A stretch of 64,000 nt of DNA. Origin: JBBDWK01 sp040902885. GTDB taxonomy: Bacteria; Acidobacteriota; Terriglobia; Bryobacterales; Bryobacteraceae. Below the pieces are notes generated by a model. It saw only the letters and a program-made list of their open reading frames with translations. It was not told where the DNA came from and searched no databases. Positions 1-8,137 of the stretch are shown in pieces. The translations under genes and the position numbers were made by a program. Within the stretch, counting starts at the first letter, position 1, and each line of letters opens with the position of its first letter. Location: the NCBI GenBank assembly GCA_040902885.1, contig JBBDWK010000032.1:1-64000 (forward strand), written 5' to 3'.

Positions 1-93
1 TATGTCAAACTCGTTTGAGAAAACTAAGTGGCATTGGGCTTTAGCCCACCCTACTAACTAACCGACCGCGAGCGATTTCGTCTAAGGTGAGAC

Positions 94-2598
94 ATGCTCG
101 CATCCATCATGCAGGACTTGCAATACGGGCTCCGGCAACTAAGACAGACGCCGGGCTTTACCATGGTGGCGGTGCTTTCGCTGGCCCTGGGTATCGGCGC
201 GAATACCTCAATTTTCCAGCTCGTCGACGCGATTCGCCTCAAGATGCTGCCGGTGCACAACCCGCAGGAACTGGTGTCGGTCGACTTCGCCCAAGGCTCC
301 TCGCGGTCGGGCTGGTGGTCGACCCGCAGCGCGCGCTTGACCTACGAACTGTGGGAGCAGATCCGGACACAGCAGCAGGCGTTCACGGGCGTGCTGGCAT
401 GGAGCGCGGCGCGGTTCAATCTTGCGAGCGGCGGCGAATCGCGATTCGCCGAGGGCCTCTATGTCAGCGGCGAATTCTTTCGCCACCTCGGAGTGAACGC
501 CGCGTTGGGCCGTACATTCACCGCACAAGACGACAGCGCGACCTGCGGCAGCGCGGCAGCGGTGCTCAGCCATGCGTTCTGGCAGCGAGAGTATGGAGGC
601 GACTCCGCCATCCTGGGCCGAACGGTCAATCTCGACGGATATCCGATCCCCGTGATCGGCGTCACGCCGCCATCGTTCTTCGGCGTGGAGGTCGGCCACC
701 GGTACGACGTAGCCATCCCGCTATGCGCCGACAAGCTGCTGGCCGAAGACAAGAAAGGCCGGATTCCGGTCCGTCATGCATGGTGGCTGTCGATGATGGG
801 ACGTCTGAAGCCCGGATGGACAGTGGAGCGGGCCACGGCCCATCTGCAAGCCCTCTCGCCCGGCATCATGCAGGCGACGCTGCCACCGACGTACAAGCCA
901 GACATGGTGAAGCGCTATCTGGCCAACAAGCTGGCTGCTTCGGATGCAGGCACCGGAGTATCGGGTCTGCGCCGGCAATACGAACGTCCTCTCTGGCTGC
1001 TGATGGCGATCACCGGCCTGGTGCTGTTGATCGCGTGCGCAAACCTGGCCAACCTGCTGCTGGCACGCGCGAGCGTGCGCGAGCGGGAAATCGCCGTGAG
1101 ACTCGCACTTGGCGCGTCACGGTGGAGATTGGTGCGGCAACTTCTGCTGGAGAGCCTGTTGCTGGCCGTTTCCGGGGCTGTACTGGGGGCTGGGCTGTCG
1201 CAGGTGTTGAGCCGGGGGCTGGTTGCGTTTCTCAGCACGGCGAACAATCGGCTGTTCGTGGGTCTCGCGGTCGACTGGGTCGTGTTGGGTTTCACGGCGG
1301 CACTGGCGATGCTCACGTGCCTGCTGTTCGGACTGGCGCCGGCGCTGCGGGCAACCCGGTTGCAGCCTGCCTCGGCGATGCGCGCGGGGGGCCGGGGCAT
1401 GACGGCGGGACGGGAGCGGTTCAGCCTGCGCCGAACCCTGGTCGCCACGCAGGTGGCGCTCTCCCTGGTGCTGCTGGTCGGCGCGCTGCTGTTCGTGCGC
1501 AGTTTGCACAATCTGCTTACCACGGACCCGGGATTCAAAGCCGAGGGAGTGGTCACGGTGAGCATCGATTTCAGCAGGGCGCAATATCCCAAAGAGCGCA
1601 GGCCCGCGGTGTATCGCGAACTGCACGACCGGTTGTCCACGCTTCCCGGCGTCGTTGCAGCGGCCCAAGTCGGGTTTACGCCGGTGAGCGGCAGCGGCTG
1701 GAACAACGACGTGGGGCCGGACGGCTCGACCGCGGCGGCGAGCGGGAAGAATTCCTTCTTCAATCGGATCGGCCCGGGCTACTTTCAAACCATGGGGACG
1801 AATCTCATCGCCGGGCGCGAATTCAATGACCGCGATACACTCTCCTCTCCGAAGGTGGCGATCGTGAACGAAGTATTCGCACGCAAGTATTTCGGCGGGG
1901 CCAATCCGGTGGGCCGCACGTTCCGCCTGGAGGCGGCAGCCGGCAAGCCGGAGCCATTGTTCCAGATCGTGGGCCTGGTGAAGAACACGAAATACTATGA
2001 ATTACGGGAGGACTTTATACCGATCGGGTTCTTCCCAGTTGTGCAAGAGGAGGACCCGGGACCGAGCGCCACATTCGTGCTGCGCGTGGCCGGCTCGCCC
2101 GGCGCTTTGACGACCGCGGTGAAGACCGAGGTGGCGGCGATCAGTCCGGCCATGGGCATCCAGTTCCGCTCATTTTCGGCGCAGTTGGAGGAATCGCTGC
2201 TGCGCGAGCGGCTGATGGCGACGCTCTCGGGAGGGTTCGGATTGCTGGCGGGGCTGCTGGCCACGCTGGGGCTTTACGGCGTGATCTCGTACATGGTGGC
2301 GCGGCGGCGCAATGAGATCGGGGTCCGGATCGCTCTCGGCGCGGATCGGCTACGCGTGATCCGCCTGGTCCTGCGCGAAGCGATGCTGCTGCTGGCAGTG
2401 GGAATGATAGCGGGGGCCGTCCTCGCGGTCTGGGCGGGACGGGCTGCCGCGGCGCTGCTATTCGGACTGCAGCCGTACGATCCTGCTTCGATGGCGGCGG
2501 CAATCGCGCTGTTAACGGCGGTCGGATTGGCCGCCAGTTATGGACCCGCCCGGCGCGCCGCGGCGCTGGAACCGATGGCGGCGCTGAGGAATGAGTGA
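94..2598 (+). CDS. ADOP-type ABC transporter permease (MacB/FtsX-like)
   Basis: This is a large inner-membrane permease of the acidobacterial duplicated-permease type, 834 residues. The family has two MacB-like halves, each with an extracytoplasmic MacB_PCD domain and an FtsX-like bundle of membrane helices. Visible landmarks are the first half starting at DLQYGLRQLRQTPGF (about residue 8), the motif LALGIGANTSIF, the first FtsX block around VLLIACANLANLLLARASVR (about 310-335), and a second FtsX block near the C terminus with RRRNEIGVRIALGA. The ATG at 94 follows AAGGTGAG, a good ribosome binding site. Unlike the two other ADOP proteins in this window it lacks the short cytoplasmic prefix domain, and no PadR gene precedes it in the 93 bases available. 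No ATPase gene is adjacent. The substrate is unknown. Its last 61 bases overlap the convergent glycosyltransferase gene. Confidence 0.9.
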   Translation: MLASIMQDLQYGLRQLRQTPGFTMVAVLSLALGIGANTSIFQLVDAIRLKMLPVHNPQELVSVDFAQGSSRSGWWSTRSARLTYELWEQIRTQQQAFTGVLAWSAARFNLASGGESRFAEGLYVSGEFFRHLGVNAALGRTFTAQDDSATCGSAAAVLSHAFWQREYGGDSAILGRTVNLDGYPIPVIGVTPPSFFGVEVGHRYDVAIPLCADKLLAEDKKGRIPVRHAWWLSMMGRLKPGWTVERATAHLQALSPGIMQATLPPTYKPDMVKRYLANKLAASDAGTGVSGLRRQYERPLWLLMAITGLVLLIACANLANLLLARASVREREIAVRLALGASRWRLVRQLLLESLLLAVSGAVLGAGLSQVLSRGLVAFLSTANNRLFVGLAVDWVVLGFTAALAMLTCLLFGLAPALRATRLQPASAMRAGGRGMTAGRERFSLRRTLVATQVALSLVLLVGALLFVRSLHNLLTTDPGFKAEGVVTVSIDFSRAQYPKERRPAVYRELHDRLSTLPGVVAAAQVGFTPVSGSGWNNDVGPDGSTAAASGKNSFFNRIGPGYFQTMGTNLIAGREFNDRDTLSSPKVAIVNEVFARKYFGGANPVGRTFRLEAAAGKPEPLFQIVGLVKNTKYYELREDFIPIGFFPVVQEEDPGPSATFVLRVAGSPGALTTAVKTEVAAISPAMGIQFRSFSAQLEESLLRERLMATLSGGFGLLAGLLATLGLYGVISYMVARRRNEIGVRIALGADRLRVIRLVLREAMLLLAVGMIAGAVLAVWAGRAAAALLFGLQPYDPASMAAAIALLTAVGLAASYGPARRAAALEPMAALRNE

Positions 2599-3338
2599 TC
2601 GGAGCAGTCGACGATAACCTGAACATCCGGGCCTCGGGGCGCCCAGATGCCCGGATCGGTAGGACCGAACAGAGCGATCACGGGTGTTCCCACCGCCGCA
2701 GCCAGATGCGTAATCCCACAGTCGTTGCCGATGTAGAGGTCCGCAGTGGCCAGCCAGCAGGCCAGGTCGTAGAGGTCGTCGATGCGCACCGGCGTTATGC
2801 CTGGAATGATCTCTTCCGGTCCGGCACACCACTTCACCGGCATCCGCTGCTCGAGCCGAGACGCCAGCTCGTGGAAGCATTCGAGCGGCCAGCACTTTTT
2901 CCGGCCGCCTGAAAAAGGATGGATCACCGCGAAGCCGCCCGGTTCGCGCGAACACGCGATGCGCGGCGAAGCGCCCGGACACGCACCCACCTGCTTCAGG
3001 TAGAAGTCAACGGCATGACAGCTTCCGTCGGGTAGCGCCGGGAAGAAGCGGAACGGCAGAGAATGGCGCGAGGCCCAGTCGCGGAAGTCGTCGCGGGCGG
3101 CGCCGTACCAGGAGTAGATCTCATCGAAGGGACGCAGGCGCTCGGGGTCGGGCTCGAGCGCGTCCAATCCGGAGGAAACGATGGAAGCCGTGCGATGCGC
3201 GAAGCGCGCCAGCGGCAGGTTCTGCGCGGCCGCCCATACCTCAACGTACTCGCAGCCCTGAGCCAAGTGCTCCAACGCCGGCAGGGAAACGATGAAATCG
3301 CCGATCGCGCCGGGACGGATCAGCAGCCGCCGCGGCAT
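2538..3338 (-). CDS. Glycosyltransferase family 9 (heptosyltransferase-like)
   Basis: This 266-residue protein resembles GT9 enzymes, which transfer heptose or related sugars to the lipopolysaccharide core at the inner face of the cytoplasmic membrane. The N terminus RLLIRPGAIGDFIVSLPALE matches the family's opening glycine-rich strand-loop. The nucleotide-sugar site is visible as GNDCGITHLA (204-213) followed by LFGPTDP (223-229). It is short for the family, which is usually 320-350 residues, so parts of the N-terminal lobe may be reduced. The ATG lies 6 bases after the rseP stop, so it is the last gene of the dxr-rseP operon. The acceptor cannot be read from the sequence. Confidence 0.82.
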   Translation of the reverse strand: MPRRLLIRPGAIGDFIVSLPALEHLAQGCEYVEVWAAAQNLPLARFAHRTASIVSSGLDALEPDPERLRPFDEIYSWYGAARDDFRDWASRHSLPFRFFPALPDGSCHAVDFYLKQVGACPGASPRIACSREPGGFAVIHPFSGGRKKCWPLECFHELASRLEQRMPVKWCAGPEEIIPGITPVRIDDLYDLACWLATADLYIGNDCGITHLAAAVGTPVIALFGPTDPGIWAPRGPDVQVIVDCSDHSFLSAAIGSSAAARRAGP

Positions 3339-3344
3339 CCGTTG

Positions 3345-4676
3345 TTAACCGGCCGGCAGCAGCTTCGAGATGTCGTTGTAGATTACGAAGACCACAACCA
3401 TCATCAGGAAAACGAAGCCCACCTTGAGCACGGCTTCCTTTACCGTCAGGCTGAGGTCGCGGCGCATCAGCATCTCGACTAAAAGCATGACGATCACGCC
3501 GCCGTCCAGAATCGGGATGGGCAGCAGGTTGAAGATAGCCAGGTTGAGACTGACCATGCTCATCAGGTGAATGAACGCGGACGGGCCTTCGCGTGCGGCT
3601 TCGCCGGAGAGTTGCGCGATGCCGATGGGTCCCGACATCGACTTGGCCGACATCCGCTGCTCCACCATGCCCTTCAAAAACTGGCCGATCAGCGACGCGC
3701 TTTGAATGTTCTGGCGCAGCGATTCTGAAAGGGCTTCCGGCAACGACAACTGTGTGGTGACCAGTTCCAGGTGCGGCCGCGGCCCCACCCCGATGACCCA
3801 GCGCTCCTCGCCATCTCCATCTATATCGCTCAGGATCGGCTGCAGGGTGATGGTTTCGAACTTCCCTTCGCGGCGGATTTCGAGGACCACTGGCTTTCCG
3901 CCGGTGCCGCGGATGACCTCCTGCAGCTTGTAAGGCGAACGAATGGCTTCACCGTTAGCGCTCAGAAGCACGTCGCCTTGGCGCAGACCCGCCTTTTCCG
4001 CCGGCAATCCGGGCGAAACTTCGCCGACGCGAATTTCGGTCGGCTGCACCCACCCGGCCATACCGATGCCGAGCCGGTCGTCCAGCTCCGGCGTGACCTG
4101 CTTCTCCATCGTCTGGCCGTTGCGTTCAATCATCACGGTCAGAGGTTTATAGGCGCCAGCCACTTCTTTGACCGCAATCTGCTCCCATGAGGGATTGTCG
4201 ATGCCCTCAATCCGGGCGATGCGATCACCTTCCTGAATGCCGGCCTTGGCGGCGGGCGAATCGGCCAGAACGTGTCCGACGATGCCCCGCACCTGGGGTT
4301 CCGCCACCTTCTGGTACTTCACCATGAACATCCCGGTGAGCAGGGCCACCGCCAGGACGATATTCATAAAAGGCCCGGCAAAAGCGATGATCAGGCGCTG
4401 CCAGCGCGGCTTGCTTTGGAGCGCCCTGGGATCGCTCGTGCTGTCCTCCCCAGGCTGCTCGCCCAACATCTTCACGTATCCGCCGAACAGAATGGCGGAG
4501 AACCGGAAGTCCGTCTCACCGCGCCGGAAGCCGAACAGGCGGGGACCGAAACCGATGCTGAAGGCCTCGACGTGAACATCGAAGAAGCGTGCCGCCCAGA
4601 AATGACCCAGTTCGTGAATCAGAATCATGACTCCGATCAGAACCACGAGCCATAGGATGTTTTCGAAAATCAGCAT
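3345..4676 (-). CDS. rseP: RseP-type site-2 intramembrane metalloprotease
   Basis: This 443-residue membrane protease cuts transmembrane segments of target proteins, classically an anti-sigma factor in the envelope stress response. The zinc site HELGH is at residues 21-25 in the first membrane helix, and the third ligand lies in NLLPIPILDGG (about 383-393). Two PDZ domains occupy roughly residues 115-270, visible as the repeated pattern SPAAKAGIQEGDRI and LPAEKAGLRQGDVL. Two PDZ domains match the E. coli-type architecture. It starts 5 bases after the dxr stop and ends 6 bases before the glycosyltransferase. Coupling of dxr and rseP is common in bacteria. The specific anti-sigma substrate is not in this window. 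Confidence 0.95.
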   Translation of the reverse strand: MLIFENILWLVVLIGVMILIHELGHFWAARFFDVHVEAFSIGFGPRLFGFRRGETDFRFSAILFGGYVKMLGEQPGEDSTSDPRALQSKPRWQRLIIAFAGPFMNIVLAVALLTGMFMVKYQKVAEPQVRGIVGHVLADSPAAKAGIQEGDRIARIEGIDNPSWEQIAVKEVAGAYKPLTVMIERNGQTMEKQVTPELDDRLGIGMAGWVQPTEIRVGEVSPGLPAEKAGLRQGDVLLSANGEAIRSPYKLQEVIRGTGGKPVVLEIRREGKFETITLQPILSDIDGDGEERWVIGVGPRPHLELVTTQLSLPEALSESLRQNIQSASLIGQFLKGMVEQRMSAKSMSGPIGIAQLSGEAAREGPSAFIHLMSMVSLNLAIFNLLPIPILDGGVIVMLLVEMLMRRDLSLTVKEAVLKVGFVFLMMVVVFVIYNDISKLLPAG

Positions 4677-4681
4677 AAAAA

Positions 4682-5860
4682 TCAGGCGCTTACCGGAACC
4701 AGAAGCTGGCGTGCCAGAGAGCGCGCCTCCTTATCGATGTCCAGGACATCGGCAATGGCGCCGGGCCGGCGCGAGGGGAACCGTTGCAAAGTCTCTTCCA
4801 CCACTTGGGCGATGCCGCCAAACGGGATGCGTTCTTGAAGAAAGGCCTCCACCGCCACTTCATCCGCCGCGTTCAGAACACAAGTGGCCGATCCGCCCGC
4901 CTCCTGGCAACGGTAGGCAAGCTTCAGCAGGGGAAAGCGCTGCCAGTCGGGGGCCGAAAACTCCCAGGTACGCGACTCCGACCAGTCCAGTTTCGGCACC
5001 GGCGCGGCGCTGCGATCGGGCCAGGTAAGAGCATACTGGATGGGCATGCGCATGTCCGTCGTGGACATTTGAGCAAGTACGCTGCCGTCAATCATTTCGA
5101 TCATCGCGTGCACCGTGGACTGGGGATGGATCACCACGTCCACCTGGGCGGGCATGAAGCCGAACAGCCAACAAGCCTCAATCACTTCAAAGCCCTTATT
5201 CATCAGTGTCGCAGAATCAACCGTAATCCGGTTGCCCATCTTCCACGTAGGGTGGTTCAGCGCCTGTGCGGGCGTTGCCTTGGCCATCTCCCCGGCCTCC
5301 ATATTTCGGAAAGGGCCGCCCGAGGCTGTCAGAATCAACCGTGTTACTTCCGTCCGATTGCCCGCGCGCAGACATTGGTGTACACCATTGTGTTCACTGT
5401 CAACCGGAATCAATTCCGCGCCCGACTGCCGCGCGGCCTCCATAACCAGACTCCCGGCCGATACCAGCACTTCCTTGTTTGCCAGTCCAACCCGCTTTTT
5501 TGCCTGGATCGCCTCATAGGTGGCTTCGAGACCGGCCACTCCGACAATGGCGGAAATTACGGTGTCCACCTCCGAGGCAGCCCCAATTCGAACCAGCGCT
5601 TCCGGACCAAACGAAAGCTCCGGCCAGGAAGCGCGACTCAACCCCAACTCCGGAAGTCTTTCTCTTAGACGCGCTCGGGCTGTATCGGTTGCCACAACCA
5701 CCTCGCTGGGGTGGAACTCTTGAATCTGCCCGCTCAGACGCTCGACGTTCTCCCCGGCTGCAAGCCCGTATACTTGGAACCGATCCGGCTGGCAGCGCAC
5801 AACGTCCAGAGTGTTCACGCCAATCGAGCCGGTGGAGCCCAGAACGGTCAGAGTCTTCAT
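4682..5860 (-). CDS. dxr: 1-deoxy-D-xylulose 5-phosphate reductoisomerase
   Basis: Dxr converts 1-deoxy-D-xylulose 5-phosphate to 2-C-methyl-D-erythritol 4-phosphate with NADPH and a divalent metal, the committed step of the non-mevalonate isoprenoid pathway. At 392 residues it has the usual length. The NADPH-binding GSTGSIG is at residues 8-14. The metal and substrate region is seen as PVDSEHNGVHQCL, followed by ILTASGGPFR, and the conserved NHPTWKMGNRITVDSATLMN block is complete. It is the first gene of a leftward operon with rseP and a GT9 gene. A candidate promoter lies about 160 bases upstream, leaving a leader of about 150 nt. Confidence 0.96.
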   Translation of the reverse strand: MKTLTVLGSTGSIGVNTLDVVRCQPDRFQVYGLAAGENVERLSGQIQEFHPSEVVVATDTARARLRERLPELGLSRASWPELSFGPEALVRIGAASEVDTVISAIVGVAGLEATYEAIQAKKRVGLANKEVLVSAGSLVMEAARQSGAELIPVDSEHNGVHQCLRAGNRTEVTRLILTASGGPFRNMEAGEMAKATPAQALNHPTWKMGNRITVDSATLMNKGFEVIEACWLFGFMPAQVDVVIHPQSTVHAMIEMIDGSVLAQMSTTDMRMPIQYALTWPDRSAAPVPKLDWSESRTWEFSAPDWQRFPLLKLAYRCQEAGGSATCVLNAADEVAVEAFLQERIPFGGIAQVVEETLQRFPSRRPGAIADVLDIDKEARSLARQLLVPVSA

Positions 5861-5915
5861 GTGACTTCTAATTATGGAAGAGAACTGTCAATGAAACTAC
5901 CTCGTTTCATCTTTT

Positions 5916-5964
5916 AAAGACCCTACCCTTTTGGGCGCCGGGGAGGATTGCTTCAGGGGTCTTT
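5916..5964. repeat. Inverted repeat in the dxr leader
   Basis: AAAGACCC at 5916-5923 is matched by GGGTCTTT at 5957-5964, an 8-bp perfect inverted repeat around a 33-base GC-rich centre. It lies in the predicted 5' leader of dxr, about 55-105 bases before the start codon. No T-run follows on the minus strand, so it is a poor intrinsic terminator. It could be an RNA stem or a protein site. Confidence 0.5.
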
Positions 5965-6016
5965 ATTTTAGAGGTTAGTCTCGCTTTGGTGGGAGTTGCC
6001 TCCCCGGCTTATTCCA

Positions 6017-6045
6017 ATAATAGAATATCTTTTCCCGGCTTGCAA
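6017..6045 (-). promoter_or_regulatory. Candidate sigma-70 promoter for dxr-rseP-GT9
   Basis: Read on the minus strand there is TTGCAA (6040-6045), a 17-base spacer, and TATTAT (6017-6022). Both boxes match the sigma-70 consensus at four or more positions with ideal spacing, in an AT-rich stretch between two genes. Transcription would start near 6010. The region 5861-6062 holds no gene. Confidence 0.6.
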
Positions 6046-6062
6046 CTGTTTTTTGTATTTTT

Positions 6063-6956
6063 TTAAGCGTCCTTCACCTCGACCCCGGCCCAGGCCTCCA
6101 ACACCTTGACAGTGGCGCAGATATCCTCATCTCCGTGGCCCGTGGAGATGGCGGCCTGGAACATTTGACGGGTGAGAGATGTGAGCGGAACGGGTACACC
6201 TAGCTCTTGTGCTGAGTCGAGCATGAGACCGATGTCCTTGTGCATCCACTTGACGGAGAAGCTGGTGCTAAAGTCGCGGCGAAAGACGAAGGGCGCCTTG
6301 TACTCGATCAGACCGCTCTTGGCAGCGCTGTTGGTGAGGATATCCAGCATGAGCTTGGGCGAAACGCCGGCCTTGGTGCTGAGCACGATGCCCTCGTTAA
6401 AAGCCTGCAAGATATTGGAAAGAATCAGGTTCTGGCTCAGTTTTGCGTGCAGACCCATGCCCGGGCCGCCGCAATAGTACAGGCGTTTGCCCATGGGTTC
6501 GAAGAACGGGCGGACCTTTTCGAAGACGGCGCAATCGCCGCCGATCATAAAGGTCAGGGTGCCGCCCTCGGCTCCAGGCTTGGAACCGGTGCATGGCGCG
6601 TCGAGAAGATGGATGCCTTTTGCCGCCAGCACTTCGCCCATGGCGCGGCTGGCGCTGGGCGAGACGGTGCTCGCGTCGGCGATCACGGTTCCGGGCGCGG
6701 CGCCCTCGGCGATGCCGGCTTCACCGAGCACAACCTGCCGGGACATCTCGGTGTCGCCCACGCACAGGCAGATGAATTCGGCCTTTTGACCTACCTCTTT
6801 GGGTGTGTCGCAGTAGATGCCGTTCTCGGCCTTGGCCAACTCCTTCGCTTTGGACTTGGTTTTCGACCAGACCGCCACCTCGTGCCCCGCCCGCATCAGG
6901 TTCCTCGCCATGGGGTAGCCCATGATCCCAAGCCCTAGAAAGCCCAGCTTTGCCAT
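6063..6956 (-). CDS. NAD(P)-dependent beta-hydroxyacid dehydrogenase (HIBADH/GLYR family)
   Basis: This 297-residue cytoplasmic oxidoreductase belongs to the 3-hydroxyisobutyrate dehydrogenase family, which also contains glyoxylate/succinic semialdehyde reductases. The Rossmann motif GLGIMG is at residues 8-13. The substrate motif appears as DAPCTGSKPGAEGG (about 119-132), and the catalytic lysine is K172 in GLHAKLSQNLI. The variant Cys-Thr-Gly-Ser in place of the common Val-Ser-Gly-Gly makes the exact substrate uncertain. The ATG is preceded by GGGAGG. It is transcribed alone, with a 202-base gap before dxr, and is divergent from the secreted protein at 7045. Confidence 0.9.
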   Translation of the reverse strand: MAKLGFLGLGIMGYPMARNLMRAGHEVAVWSKTKSKAKELAKAENGIYCDTPKEVGQKAEFICLCVGDTEMSRQVVLGEAGIAEGAAPGTVIADASTVSPSASRAMGEVLAAKGIHLLDAPCTGSKPGAEGGTLTFMIGGDCAVFEKVRPFFEPMGKRLYYCGGPGMGLHAKLSQNLILSNILQAFNEGIVLSTKAGVSPKLMLDILTNSAAKSGLIEYKAPFVFRRDFSTSFSVKWMHKDIGLMLDSAQELGVPVPLTSLTRQMFQAAISTGHGDEDICATVKVLEAWAGVEVKDA

Positions 6957-7044
6957 CCGTTATCCTCCCGATTTTAGAAAAGGGAATTGTATCACTATGC
7001 TCTTGGCGTGCGGACTCGCTGCCCGTTTTCGCTAGACTCAGAAC

Positions 7045-8120
7045 ATGAATACGCGGAGGATTCTCTGCATGATTGTCCTGTGCGGGGTCGCTTCCGCGCA
7101 GAATCCCGAAGCTGTTGTCCTCGGCGGGCCCTGCCTCGCCGAGAGCGATGCGGGGTTCCCCGAATGGCTTGGGCTGGTCAGGCGCCACGGTCAAGCTCTG
7201 CGGCGCGGCGACCGCGAATCGGCGGTCGAGCTGGCCGAATCGTTGGTCGAGATGGATCGGCTGGAGGAATCCGTGGCCGCGCTNNNNNNNNNNNNNNNNN
7301 NNNNNNNNNNNNNNNNNNNNNNNNNNNNNNNNNNNNNNNNNNNNNNNNNNNNNNNNNNNNNNNNNNNNNNNNNNNNNNNNNNNAGCTGGCCGAATCGTTG
7401 GTCGAGATGGATCGGCTGGAGGAATCCGTGGCCGCGCTTGACGCTCTCTACGCGCGCGAGAGCAACGCCATCGATCGCAGGCTGCGCATGCCGAACTCGC
7501 CGCTGAACCGTTTACTGGAATCGGACGCGTATCGGCGCTCGGCGCTGGCGGCAAGACGAGCCGCCGACGGGCGGGCGCTCGAGAAGCGCCGGAGCGAGGC
7601 GCGGGCCAAGCTTGCCGCGGAGCCTCGTCCTCCGATCGACTATGTCGCCAAACAGGCGTGTCCGTTCGAATGCTGTGGCTTCGGATCGTGGTCCGTGCTG
7701 AAGGACACAACGCTCTACGATAGCCCCGGAGGGACCCGGCCGGTTTCCCGCGTTGCCAAGGGCGAGAAAGTCGAGGCGCTTACTGGCGAGGTGCATTTGC
7801 GTCCGACGCCGGTGAGAGTGCGTTTCGGGTCGCTCTACGGCTTCACCGCCGAGGAGGGGTCGATCGTGTTCCTGCTCGATTACACGGGAGAAGGCCACGG
7901 ACACGTGTGGGTGCGGGGCAAGATTGTGGATGCTGAGATTGCTACTGTCGACGAACATTGCGCTTTCCCGGGGCCGGGCTGCTGGGGCGAATTCATCAAT
8001 CCGGACGATGCGGGGCAGCAGCACAAAAGGGTCTGGTGGGTCCAGGTGAAGACACGCGGTGGAGCGGTCGGCTGGACCAGGGAAGTTCAGCACTTCGGTG
8101 GTATGGACAGATGCGGCTGA
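7045..8120 (+). CDS. Secreted SH3-like protein, split by an assembly gap
   Basis: The gene starts with a signal peptide, MNTRRILCMIVLCGVASA, followed by QNPEAV. It is interrupted by 100 N bases at 7284-7383, and the reading frame differs across the gap. The 55 bases before the gap (7229-7283) are repeated exactly after it (7384-7438). If the N run and one copy are removed, a single 306-residue reading frame results, running through EESVAAL-DALYARESNAIDRR. The C-terminal half contains CPFECCGFGSWSVLKDTTLY and a beta-rich stretch like a bacterial SH3 domain, ending with GAVGWTREV. I infer a periplasmic or secreted protein, possibly wall- or surface-binding. Function is unknown. Confidence 0.75.
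7229..7438. other. Scaffold gap with duplicated 55-bp contig ends
   Basis: Exactly 100 N bases (7284-7383) lie between two identical 55-bp sequences (7229-7283 and 7384-7438). A fixed-length N run is the usual placeholder for a gap of unknown size, and 55 bp is a common assembly word length. The copies are therefore probably the overlapping ends of two contigs and not a biological repeat. Confidence 0.85.
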
Positions 8121-8137
8121 CCGCGCCGCACACAGCA

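Noticed and set aside
35..48. TGGGCT-TT-AGCCCA hairpin at the window start as a terminator
   Set aside because: The stem is only 6 bp and no T-run follows; the upstream gene is outside the window.
87..1829. 580-codon plus-strand frame overlapping the first ADOP gene
   Set aside because: It is a shifted-frame shadow in GC-rich DNA: no family motif, Arg/Gly-rich composition, and the true ADOP frame covers the same bases with complete domains.
7229..7438. Biological tandem repeat around the N run
   Set aside because: Exact 55-bp identity, exact 100-N length and restoration of the frame on collapse all fit overlapping contig ends better.
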